A DNA stretch of 64,000 bases from the NCBI RefSeq assembly GCF_026013365.1, contig NZ_JAPDOE010000001.1, positions 248,001 through 312,000 of the forward strand, given 5' to 3'. Below the pieces are notes generated by a model, which was given only the letters and a program-made list of their open reading frames with translations, did no database searches and was not told the DNA's origin. The stretch comes from Paenibacillus sp. LS1. Lineage in GTDB: Bacteria; Bacillota; Bacilli; Paenibacillales; Paenibacillaceae. Below, piece by piece: positions 1-7,764 of this stretch. Position 1 is the first letter of the stretch; each line of letters begins with the position of its first letter. The position numbers were made by a program, and so were the translations under genes.

Positions 1-206
1 GTTATATGCGGGTAGAAGAGGCCGCTACTTCTTCACCGAGTGTGAGAATTTTATTTTTCGTCTTCTTGCTTCTCTACATCCTGCTAGGCGTTATGTGTGT
101 CGTCGTACTGAGACGGTTGTTCAATAACAATCCTGCTGACCTTGAGATGGAGAAATGGTTGAAAGAGAAGAATAATCAATCGGCCGAGAAAGGGGAGCAG
201 GTCTGA
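1..206 (+). CDS. cydA: Cytochrome bd oxidase subunit I, C-terminal end (partial)
   Basis: Only the last ~67 codons are present; the reading frame is open from base 3 and runs off the left edge. It shows a short polar stretch ending SPSV, one hydrophobic membrane helix (about 20 residues, FFVFLLLYILLGVMCVVVL) and a charged cytoplasmic tail. A SPSV-then-helix ending is usual for subunit I of the CydA/YthA family. Subunit I carries the haems and oxidises quinol. The assignment rests mainly on the next gene being cydB and on the overlap between the cydA stop (TGA) and the cydB ATG, which implies translational coupling. Confidence 0.8.
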   Translation, partial: YMRVEEAATSSPSVRILFFVFLLLYILLGVMCVVVLRRLFNNNPADLEMEKWLKEKNNQSAEKGEQV

Positions 207-1219
207 TGAGTTATGAATTGATTGGGATATCGGTACTCTGGCTGTTTTTGTACGGCTATCTTATTGTAGCATCCATTGATTTTGGAGCAGGTTTCTTCGC
301 CTTTTATGCACGCCTGACGAAGCAGGATCACCTGATTAATCGTCTGATCTCTCGCTATCTATCACCGGTCTGGGAGATCACCAATGTATTCTTTGTCTTT
401 TTCTATATTGGCATCGTCGGATTCTTTCCGGATACCGCCTATTATTATGGCTCCGCGCTGCTTGTTCCAGGAAGTATTGCCGTCATTCTACTTGCCATTC
501 GTGGGTCGTTCTACGCTTTCGAAAATTATGGTTCCAAAAAAAGTATCGTGTACTTGTTTTTATACGGAGCAACAGGTTTGCTTATTCCGGCGTCGTTGTC
601 AGTAGCACTGACATTGTCTGAAGGTGGCTTTATTTTGAAGCAGGGGGATACCGTTTCCCTGGATTACTGGGCGCTGTTTACCAATCCATTATCGTGGAGC
701 ATCGTTGGTCTAGCCATCGTGTCCGTATTGTTCATTAGCGGATCATTTCTCACATTTTACGCTTCACGGGCAGAGGATCATTCGGCATTGAAGCTGATGC
801 GGAACTATGCATTGTTCTGGAGCACACCGACCATTATTCTCGCGCTGACTGCATTTATATATTTGGGTCAACACAATGAGCGTCATTTTCAAAATATGAT
901 GGATTTATGGTGGCTGCTGGCGCTTTCCGTTGCATTTTTCATGATTGCCATGTGGCTGTTATATAACGGACGCCGTTATGGTATAGCTTTTATATGTATC
1001 ATGCTGCAATTTTTCACAGCCTTTTTCGCTTACGGCATTGGGCAATATCCTTACATTCTTGATCCATACATCACCATTCAGAGCAGCGCCACATCGCCTG
1101 CAATGGGCTTCGCTCTAGTGGTCGTGTTTATCGGTGGTCTGTGCCTGTTAATTCCTTCTCTGATTCTGGTCTTCAAACTGTTCCTGTTTGATGCGGATTA
1201 TGTGAAAGGGAAAAAATAA
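206..1219 (+). CDS. cydB: Cytochrome bd ubiquinol/menaquinol oxidase subunit II
   Basis: A 337-residue very hydrophobic protein with about eight or nine membrane helices. It begins with a short N-terminus leading into a helix with the glycine-rich patch DFGAGFF, typical of CydB (YthB-type, 330-380 residues). Subunit II pairs with CydA in the membrane to form the high-oxygen-affinity terminal oxidase that reduces O2 to water. Its ATG overlaps the cydA stop, and cydD follows after 14 bases, so cydA-B-D-C is one transcription unit. The last residues are basic (KGKK), consistent with a cytoplasmic end. No truncation is seen. Confidence 0.93.
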   Translation: MSYELIGISVLWLFLYGYLIVASIDFGAGFFAFYARLTKQDHLINRLISRYLSPVWEITNVFFVFFYIGIVGFFPDTAYYYGSALLVPGSIAVILLAIRGSFYAFENYGSKKSIVYLFLYGATGLLIPASLSVALTLSEGGFILKQGDTVSLDYWALFTNPLSWSIVGLAIVSVLFISGSFLTFYASRAEDHSALKLMRNYALFWSTPTIILALTAFIYLGQHNERHFQNMMDLWWLLALSVAFFMIAMWLLYNGRRYGIAFICIMLQFFTAFFAYGIGQYPYILDPYITIQSSATSPAMGFALVVVFIGGLCLLIPSLILVFKLFLFDADYVKGKK

Positions 1220-1233
1220 AGGAGGAGCGTTCA

Positions 1234-3057
1234 ATGAAGAGGAGAGCCAAATCCAATCTGATCTCGCAGCAAATGTCTTTACAACGAAAAAACAGGCTTT
1301 TCCTTGCGATCATCTCGCTGGCGCTTGGTGTAGCTATTGTAAGTCAGGCCACATTGGTGGCTGAAGCAGTCCAGCGAATCTTTGTAGAGAAAGCTTCCTT
1401 TTCATCCGTGATCCTGTTGCTTGTTCTATTGCTGGCTGTTATGGCTGTACGCACACTGTTGACGTATGGCAATGGGAAAGTGGGCTTGCATATGGCAGCC
1501 CGTGCCAAGACGAATATGCGAGCAGCCGTTTTACAGAAACTGACGCAAGCCTCCATGCCTTCAACCCTTCGTGGACAGACGGGAGGAAAGGTCAGCGTTG
1601 CTTTGGATGCTGTGGATGAAGCCGACAGTTATTTCAGTCAGTACATGCCACGAATGATGGAAGCTGCGATGATCGCGATTCTGATTCTGGTTGTTACGTT
1701 TACGCAGCACGCCAACACAGGCTGGATTATGCTTTTTACGGCGCCATTTATTCCACTGTTTATGATTTTGGTGGGGCTCCAGACGAAGAACAAATCAGAA
1801 GAAAAATACGCGCAACTGGCCGAGTTCTCCGGTACGTTTCTGGATTCGCTTCAAGGGCTGGTTACGTTGAAAATATTCGGACGGGCGAAACGTCAGCAGC
1901 AGGAGATTGAACGCAGCAGTCTGGGTTATCGTGATGCCACCATGGGCATTTTGAAGATTGCATTTACAAATACATTTATGCTGGAATCGATCGTGATGTT
2001 AAGCATCGGTATCGTCGCGCTTGAACTGGCTATCCAGTTACTCGTTTTCAAATCGATGACCTTCCACACGGCCTTTCTCGTGTTGTTACTCGTGCCCGAG
2101 TTTTACAGTCTGTTGAAGAATACGGGAACGGCATTTCACAGCGGGCGAACTAGTATGGGGGCGATTCGTAAAGTGGAACAGATGCTTGCGGAAACCAATA
2201 TCAAGAGCACACAAATGGAGCGGGAAGAAGGATCGGATCAAAGCGATATAACCGATGTCGATGCAACAGCACAGACGGAAGAGCTCCGTACAGCTCGTGC
2301 CGAGTTGATAACAATGCCCCCGACCATTGAACTGAACGATGTCCGATTCCAGTACACGCCTGATTCCTTTGGATTTGAGACAGGACAGATCTCGATTGGA
2401 CCTGGAGAGCAGATCGCTATTGTAGGCAAAAGTGGCTCAGGTAAAACCACGCTGCTTCATCTCATAGCCGGTTTGCTGAAACCAGATTCGGGGGCGGTTC
2501 TGGTTAACGGAACAGAGATTTCGCAACATGATGAGGCTGCATGGTTCGAGCGTGTTAGCTACATTACACAGCATCCATATATTTTTGCAGGTACATTTGC
2601 CGAGAATATTGAGATTGGCGCGGGTCGAATCGTCTCCAGAGTTGAAATTGAGCAGGCAGCAGAGGAAGCAGGACTTTCTGGCGTTGTTGCACAATTGGAG
2701 CAGGGGTTGGATACATTTGTTGGTGAAGGTGGCCGGGGGTTATCTGGAGGGGAAAAGCAAAGACTTGCCTTGGCACGTGCTTTTCTGAAGAGACCAGCTG
2801 TCATTTTGTTCGATGAACCCACCGTGGGCTTGGATCTGCATACTGAGCGGGTACTGCAACAATCCATTGCGTCATTAGCCAAAACGGCAACGATGATTAC
2901 GGTGGCACACCGTTTATATACGATTCAACATGCGGACAACATTTTGTTTATGGACAATGGGGTATTAGTGGATTCAGGTCATCATAACGAGCTTCTAGCA
3001 CGTTTGCCGCAGTATGCAGAGATGGTGGATGTCCAACGGAAAGGAGGGTTAGCATGA
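1234..3057 (+). CDS. cydD: Heterodimeric ABC exporter CydD (cytochrome bd assembly)
   Basis: A 607-residue fused permease/ATPase: about six membrane helices in residues ~20-320, then an ABC domain with Walker A GKSGSGKTT (~397), signature LSGGEKQR (~503) and Walker B VILFDEP (~522). CydDC of E. coli exports or handles thiols such as cysteine and glutathione and is needed to assemble cytochrome bd; the role here is inferred from family and position. A GGAGG site precedes the ATG. Its stop overlaps the cydC start by 4 bases (ATGA), the usual arrangement for the two half-transporters. Confidence 0.92.
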   Translation: MKRRAKSNLISQQMSLQRKNRLFLAIISLALGVAIVSQATLVAEAVQRIFVEKASFSSVILLLVLLLAVMAVRTLLTYGNGKVGLHMAARAKTNMRAAVLQKLTQASMPSTLRGQTGGKVSVALDAVDEADSYFSQYMPRMMEAAMIAILILVVTFTQHANTGWIMLFTAPFIPLFMILVGLQTKNKSEEKYAQLAEFSGTFLDSLQGLVTLKIFGRAKRQQQEIERSSLGYRDATMGILKIAFTNTFMLESIVMLSIGIVALELAIQLLVFKSMTFHTAFLVLLLVPEFYSLLKNTGTAFHSGRTSMGAIRKVEQMLAETNIKSTQMEREEGSDQSDITDVDATAQTEELRTARAELITMPPTIELNDVRFQYTPDSFGFETGQISIGPGEQIAIVGKSGSGKTTLLHLIAGLLKPDSGAVLVNGTEISQHDEAAWFERVSYITQHPYIFAGTFAENIEIGAGRIVSRVEIEQAAEEAGLSGVVAQLEQGLDTFVGEGGRGLSGGEKQRLALARAFLKRPAVILFDEPTVGLDLHTERVLQQSIASLAKTATMITVAHRLYTIQHADNILFMDNGVLVDSGHHNELLARLPQYAEMVDVQRKGGLA

Positions 3058-4781
3058 ATGAGCTGACGATCTTGTCAAAAGCGATGATTCAGGAGCGCAA
3101 GGATATCTTGCTTTCGATATTGGGCGGATTCATCGCCGGCATAGCAGGTGTAGCTCTCTTTTCCGCGAGCGGCTACATGATATCTCAAACGGTATTTGCG
3201 CCACCGTTGTACACCTTAATAGTACTCACCTCGATGGTTAAACTGCTCGGTTTCCTTCGGGCGGCAAGCCGCTACGGAGAACGGTTGTATTCCCACAGGG
3301 CGACATTCTCCATGCTGAGCCGTTTGCGGACGTCCTTTTTTGCCAAACTGATTCCCGTAACGCCGGGTATATTGAACAAAAATCGAAGCGGGGATCTGCT
3401 TGCGCGAATCGTAGGTGATGTCGAAAGCTTGCAGAATTACTTTTTGCGAGTCGCATATCCACCAATCATGGTCGTTATGGTGTTTTTGGCTACCATGCTG
3501 TTCACTTCGGCTTTTTCGATCTGGATTGCGTGCTTGTTAGTACTAGGCATGCTAATCACAGCATTTGTTGTACCAGGCATTGTCTTGTTAGGTCAGCGAA
3601 AAATACACGGACGTGTCCGCCAGCAACGAGCTTTGCTGTCCACGGAAGTAACCGAAGTGTTGTATGGTTTCCGTGATCTGAAAGTATACGGCCAATTGGA
3701 ACAGCGTGAGCAGCAGCTCCAGCAGGCTTCCGCTGCATTGGCAATAGAACAGAAACAAGCGGCTTCGCACTTGCTGCGCGGGCAATCCATGCATGTTTTT
3801 GTAACGTATCTCGTTACATGGGGTGTGTTGGCACTGAGCGCTTTCTTAATTGTGAATGGAGCGTTTGCCGGTGTATTCCTAGCCATGCTGATCCTGGCTA
3901 CGCAGACCGTGTTCGAAGAAGCTGCGGCAATGGCTATACTACCTTTGTATAAGCAGGATAGTGAACACGCCGCTCAACGACTGTCGGAAACGGTGCCGAC
4001 CTCCGATGTGCAACCTGCACAGCCAAGCGGTGAAGTGTCAGCCGATCAGGCGGTTTCGATTGAACTATCCGGTGTTAGCTTTCAATATGAAGGGGAATGG
4101 AGACCGGCGCTGAGGGAGCTCTCCCTGCAACTTGTAGCAGGTTCCAAAACAGCGATTGTTGGCCCAAGCGGGTCAGGTAAGTCAACGATTATCGATCTGT
4201 TACTCAAGCTGCGTGCACCAACGTCTGGCGATATACGATTAAACGATGTTCCGGTGAAGGAACTGAATGAAGAGAGCATTTGGCAAAACGCGAATGTCGT
4301 GTTGCAGCAAAGTCATTTCTTCCGGGGAACCGTCCGGGATAACCTGCTGTTGAATGGAGAAGAGCATTCGGATGAACAACTGTCGGCTGTGCTGGATAAA
4401 GTGCAATTGCCGAACAAGTTGTTGACCGATATGGTGTATGAAAAAGGGGAGAACCTGTCGGATGGCGAGAAGCAGCGGTTAGCTCTGGCACGGGTCATGC
4501 TGCGTAAAGGACGATTATGGCTTCTGGACGAACCGACGTCTTCACTGGATTACGTCACAGAGCAACGTGTATTGCAGCATCTTCTGGCCCAGGCAGCCGA
4601 AGATACACTTCTCCTGATCTGCCATCGGCTGACGGGATTGGAAGAGATGGATCGGATTGTGGTCATGGACCAGGGCAAGATCGTGGAATCGGGTTCTTTC
4701 ACCGAGCTGATCGAGCAAAAAGGTTATTTTTATGAAATGAAGCAAATTGAACGACAAATGATTGGAGATACAGGGGCGTAA
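3054..4781 (+). CDS. cydC: Heterodimeric ABC exporter CydC (cytochrome bd assembly)
   Basis: A 575-residue partner of CydD: N-terminal membrane domain (~15-310) and C-terminal ATPase with Walker A GPSGSGKS (~369), signature LSDGEKQR (~467) and Walker B LWLLDEP (~487). The signature has Asp in place of the second Gly, while CydD keeps LSGGE, so the two ATP sites may be unequal. Start ATG overlaps the cydD stop by 4 bases with AGGAGGG just upstream. It is the last gene of the cyd unit; a hairpin follows at 4832. Confidence 0.92.
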   Translation: MNELTILSKAMIQERKDILLSILGGFIAGIAGVALFSASGYMISQTVFAPPLYTLIVLTSMVKLLGFLRAASRYGERLYSHRATFSMLSRLRTSFFAKLIPVTPGILNKNRSGDLLARIVGDVESLQNYFLRVAYPPIMVVMVFLATMLFTSAFSIWIACLLVLGMLITAFVVPGIVLLGQRKIHGRVRQQRALLSTEVTEVLYGFRDLKVYGQLEQREQQLQQASAALAIEQKQAASHLLRGQSMHVFVTYLVTWGVLALSAFLIVNGAFAGVFLAMLILATQTVFEEAAAMAILPLYKQDSEHAAQRLSETVPTSDVQPAQPSGEVSADQAVSIELSGVSFQYEGEWRPALRELSLQLVAGSKTAIVGPSGSGKSTIIDLLLKLRAPTSGDIRLNDVPVKELNEESIWQNANVVLQQSHFFRGTVRDNLLLNGEEHSDEQLSAVLDKVQLPNKLLTDMVYEKGENLSDGEKQRLALARVMLRKGRLWLLDEPTSSLDYVTEQRVLQHLLAQAAEDTLLLICHRLTGLEEMDRIVVMDQGKIVESGSFTELIEQKGYFYEMKQIERQMIGDTGA

Positions 4782-4831
4782 AAATGTAAGATCAGTCCTG
4801 ATCGTGGTGTCAGTAGTACTTCATAGCAGGC

Positions 4832-4888
4832 TAAAGAACAGTCACTGATGTTATCTGTTATCATCAGTAAATCGTTCTTTAGTCTTTT
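4832..4888 (+). terminator. Terminator after the cyd operon
   Basis: An imperfect long hairpin: outer arms TAAAGAAC / GTTCTTTA and inner arms ACTGATG / CATCAGT, followed by a short T-rich stretch (CTTTTTG). It lies in the 242-base gap after cydC and before the response regulator. Confidence 0.7.
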
Positions 4889-4951
4889 TGTCTATCCATT
4901 GAGATTAACCGTTAAGTAGGCAAACATTCACGTGTATGAACTCAAATGATG

Positions 4952-4957
4952 TATAAT
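4952..4957 (+). promoter_or_regulatory. Probable -10 box for the two-component operon
   Basis: A perfect TATAAT lies 66 bases before the response regulator ATG and after the cyd terminator. No good -35 is seen at the right distance, so the promoter may need an activator, possibly the response regulator itself. Confidence 0.45.
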
Positions 4958-5023
4958 GACGCAGGAACTCTATGATCAACATGAAAATAATCTAAATTCA
5001 AATAGCATGAGCTGAGGTGTACG

Positions 5024-5719
5024 ATGAATCGCTTATTACTCGTAGAAGATGATGAAAATCTGGTGTTTGGTATTCAATATACATTGTCCAGTGAAGGATA
5101 TGAGGTCGTTGTGGCAGGTAGCTTGGAAGAAGCCAGGCAGGCACTGCAGGCAGAGTCGATCGATCTGATTTTGTTGGATGTCAATTTGCCTGATGGATCG
5201 GGATATCAACTGTGCAGTGAGATTCGGGTAACGTCGCAAGTGCCTATTATCTTTTTGACAGCTTTGGATGAGGAAGCAAATGTAGTCGCAGGACTTGATC
5301 TCGGAGCAGATGATTATGTAACCAAACCTGTTCGAACCAGAGAACTTATTTCACGCATGAAGGCCGTATTGCGACGCAATAACAAGGGAAAACAAGAAGT
5401 AAGACAATGGATATCCGACAACATTCAGGTGCGTATTTTAGAAGGAACGGTACTTAAAAACAACAGAGAGATTACACTGACGGCGCTTGAATATCGACTA
5501 CTATTGTTGTTGATCTCTCACCCCAAGCAGATATGCAGCAGAAGTTCGATTCTGACTCATCTATGGGATCTCTCGGGCGACTTCATTGATGATAATACGC
5601 TCTCTGTTCATATCCGCAGGTTAAGAGAGAAAGTCGAAGATATTCCCGCAGCACCACAATATATCGTAACGGTTCGGGGGATCGGATATAAATGGAACGT
5701 GGAAGTTATAGGAAAATGA
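5024..5719 (+). CDS. OmpR-family response regulator
   Basis: A 231-residue protein with an N-terminal receiver domain (acidic pair EDDEN near residues 8-12, phospho-acceptor Asp in LLLDVNLPDG at ~51-53, conserved Lys in TKPV at ~102) and a C-terminal winged-helix DNA-binding domain ending in VRGIGYKW. It should be phosphorylated by the kinase encoded immediately downstream, whose ATG overlaps its stop by 4 bases. The following ABC ATPase and FtsX-type permease make it likely that this pair senses a cell-envelope-active compound and controls the exporter, as in BceRS/YxdJK-type modules of Bacillus. Target and signal are inference. Confidence 0.92.
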   Translation: MNRLLLVEDDENLVFGIQYTLSSEGYEVVVAGSLEEARQALQAESIDLILLDVNLPDGSGYQLCSEIRVTSQVPIIFLTALDEEANVVAGLDLGADDYVTKPVRTRELISRMKAVLRRNNKGKQEVRQWISDNIQVRILEGTVLKNNREITLTALEYRLLLLLISHPKQICSRSSILTHLWDLSGDFIDDNTLSVHIRRLREKVEDIPAAPQYIVTVRGIGYKWNVEVIGK

Positions 5720-6969
5720 ACATGATCGAAGTCCTGCGAAATCCAGAGTGGAAATCCATTGCCATTAAAGTACTTGCTCTGCAAGTTATTTTGTCGTTCG
5801 TGATGTTCTTTTACATGCAGCATCAAGTCAATAGCATCAATACAACCATTGTGAATCAGAATAGCGCCCTAATTGGGCATTTGTTAATGGAAGATCCCCA
5901 GTTGGAGAATGAGGTGATTCACTTCATTACTCGAGGTGCCCAGGCCGATGAACTTGCTGAGGGGCAACGTATCCTTGCCCAATACGGTTATCAGACGGGT
6001 ATGTCTTTAGAAGATCAGCCGGCTCTTTCAGGACGAGCATTACCCTTGAAAATAGCGGCTCAAGTATTGTTGTTCCTGATCCCACTCATGGTATTGCTTC
6101 TGTGGGAGTATCGTAAATTTTTCATGAAAATCAGAACTATTTCTCATGCAGCAGAGCAGGTTGTGGAACAGCAATTCGATAAAAAACTGCCTGAGACGGA
6201 GGAAGGAGACTTCGGCTCACTTGGCCGGAGCTTCAATGCGATGGCTGGAAGACTAACCAACAGCCTGGAGCAACTCCAACAGGAAAAAACCTTTCTGCGC
6301 AATCTGTTATCCGACATTTCCCACCAGCTCAAGACACCTCTGGCTTCTCTGATTGTGTTCAATGAGAATCTGCTGAATGAACCCGGGATGAAAGAAGAAA
6401 TGAGAATAACGTTTCTGGAACGAAGTCGGCAACAGCTTGATCGAATGGAATGGCTCATCATCAGCCTGCTGAAGCTGGCACGGGTCGAAGCAGGTGCAGT
6501 CGGATTTCGAAAAGAACGGATCGAGCTAAGGGAGATGGTGGAGAGCGCTGTCTATTCACTTCGGACGGTAGCAGACCAGAAACGGCAGACGATCACCATC
6601 CTCGGCAGTGAGAATGCGTTTGTGCAAGCAGATGAAGAATGGCTCAAGGAAGCTGTTATAAATTTGATTAAAAATGCACTGGAACACACCCCAGCAGAGG
6701 GAGAGGTTCAAATCCATTTGGAAGAAAACGCACTGTTTGATACGATCGTTATTCAAGACAACGGCGAAGGCATTCATCCCGATGATATGCCTCACATTTT
6801 CAAGCGATTCTATAAAGGCAAGAATCATAACAAGCCCAACAGTATAGGCATTGGTTTGGCTTTGACCAAATCGATCATTGAGGAACAGCATGGGATCATC
6901 ACGGTGGAGAGCGCGCTCCGAGAAGGGACTACATTCAGAATTTCATTTTTCAAAAAAGAGTGGACTTAA
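5716..6969 (+). CDS. Membrane sensor histidine kinase
   Basis: About 417 residues from the ATG at 5716, which overlaps the regulator stop (ATGA); an in-frame ATG at 5692 would overlap by 28 bases and is less likely. Two membrane helices (~11-33 and ~116-136) enclose an extracytoplasmic loop of roughly 80 residues. HAMP, HisKA with SHQLKTPL (phospho-acceptor His ~203) and HATPase with NLIKNALEH and DNGEGI follow. The large loop separates it from the loop-less BceS kinases, so it may bind its ligand directly. It pairs with the preceding regulator. A strong terminator begins at its stop codon. Confidence 0.92.
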   Translation: MNMIEVLRNPEWKSIAIKVLALQVILSFVMFFYMQHQVNSINTTIVNQNSALIGHLLMEDPQLENEVIHFITRGAQADELAEGQRILAQYGYQTGMSLEDQPALSGRALPLKIAAQVLLFLIPLMVLLLWEYRKFFMKIRTISHAAEQVVEQQFDKKLPETEEGDFGSLGRSFNAMAGRLTNSLEQLQQEKTFLRNLLSDISHQLKTPLASLIVFNENLLNEPGMKEEMRITFLERSRQQLDRMEWLIISLLKLARVEAGAVGFRKERIELREMVESAVYSLRTVADQKRQTITILGSENAFVQADEEWLKEAVINLIKNALEHTPAEGEVQIHLEENALFDTIVIQDNGEGIHPDDMPHIFKRFYKGKNHNKPNSIGIGLALTKSIIEEQHGIITVESALREGTTFRISFFKKEWT

Positions 6970-7001
6970 GAAGAAGCTTACGAAAATGTAAGCTTCTTCT
7001 T
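6968..7001 (+). terminator. Hairpin at the end of the kinase gene
   Basis: A perfect 14-bp stem (arms 6968-6981 and 6988-7001, loop GAAAAT) whose 3' arm ends in TTCTTCTT. The first arm overlaps the kinase stop codon. It separates the two-component genes from the ABC transporter genes, so these probably have their own promoter in 7002-7060. Confidence 0.75.
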
Positions 7002-7074
7002 CACTTCAACGTAAGGTTCCACACCTATACTAACAATCAAGCAATGTTAATCACACAACTGGAGGTATAATAAG

Positions 7075-7764
7075 GTGGAAATTTTGAAGACCAATCATTT
7101 ATCTAAAATATACGGAAGTGATGAGGCAAGGGTGGAAGCGTTGAGAGAGGTTAATCTGTCCGTCAATCAAGGAGAATTCGTTGCAATAGTTGGGGCCAGT
7201 GGTTCTGGCAAAAGTTCATTGTTGCATCTGCTCGGGGGAGTCGATCAACCGACAAGTGGTCAAGTCCTCATTGATGGTGTGGACCTGTATTCTCAAAGTG
7301 AAAATGAACTCGCGGTGTTCAGAAGACGCAAAATCGGTTTTATTTTTCAATCGTACAATCTGATCCCGGTTCTAACTGCGGAAGAAAATATCAAATTGCC
7401 AATGCTACTTGAGAACAAACATGTGGACGAGGGTTATCTTGAGGAATTATTAAGCGTGTTGGGACTCAGCGATCGAAGGCAGCACCTTCCGTCCCAATTA
7501 TCAGGTGGGCAACAGCAGCGAACTGCAATTGGACGCGCATTGATCAATAAACCATCGATTATTTTGGCTGACGAACCAACAGGCAATCTGGATAGCAAGA
7601 ACAGTAAAGAAATCGTAGATCTGCTTACCTACTCCGTCAGAAAGTATAATCAAACCTTGATTATGATCACACATGATCTGAATGTAGCCCAGAGAGCGGA
7701 CCGTGTTGTAAATATAAAAGATGGCACACTCTTGCAGCAAACTGGGGTGAGAGATCGTGAATAA
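7075..7764 (+). CDS. ABC transporter ATP-binding protein (MacB/BceA-type)
   Basis: 229 residues, GTG start with GGAGGT 8 bases upstream. Walker [10 protein letters not shown] (~40-48), signature LSGGQQQR (~142) and Walker [13 protein letters not shown] (~161-172) are all intact; the DEPTGNLD ending is typical of the LolD/MacB/BceA class that works with FtsX-type permeases. The last codons overlap the permease start by 8 bases, so the two should form one complex. With the two-component system upstream, a role in resistance to or sensing of a peptide or other envelope-active compound is likely. Confidence 0.92.
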   Translation: MEILKTNHLSKIYGSDEARVEALREVNLSVNQGEFVAIVGASGSGKSSLLHLLGGVDQPTSGQVLIDGVDLYSQSENELAVFRRRKIGFIFQSYNLIPVLTAEENIKLPMLLENKHVDEGYLEELLSVLGLSDRRQHLPSQLSGGQQQRTAIGRALINKPSIILADEPTGNLDSKNSKEIVDLLTYSVRKYNQTLIMITHDLNVAQRADRVVNIKDGTLLQQTGVRDRE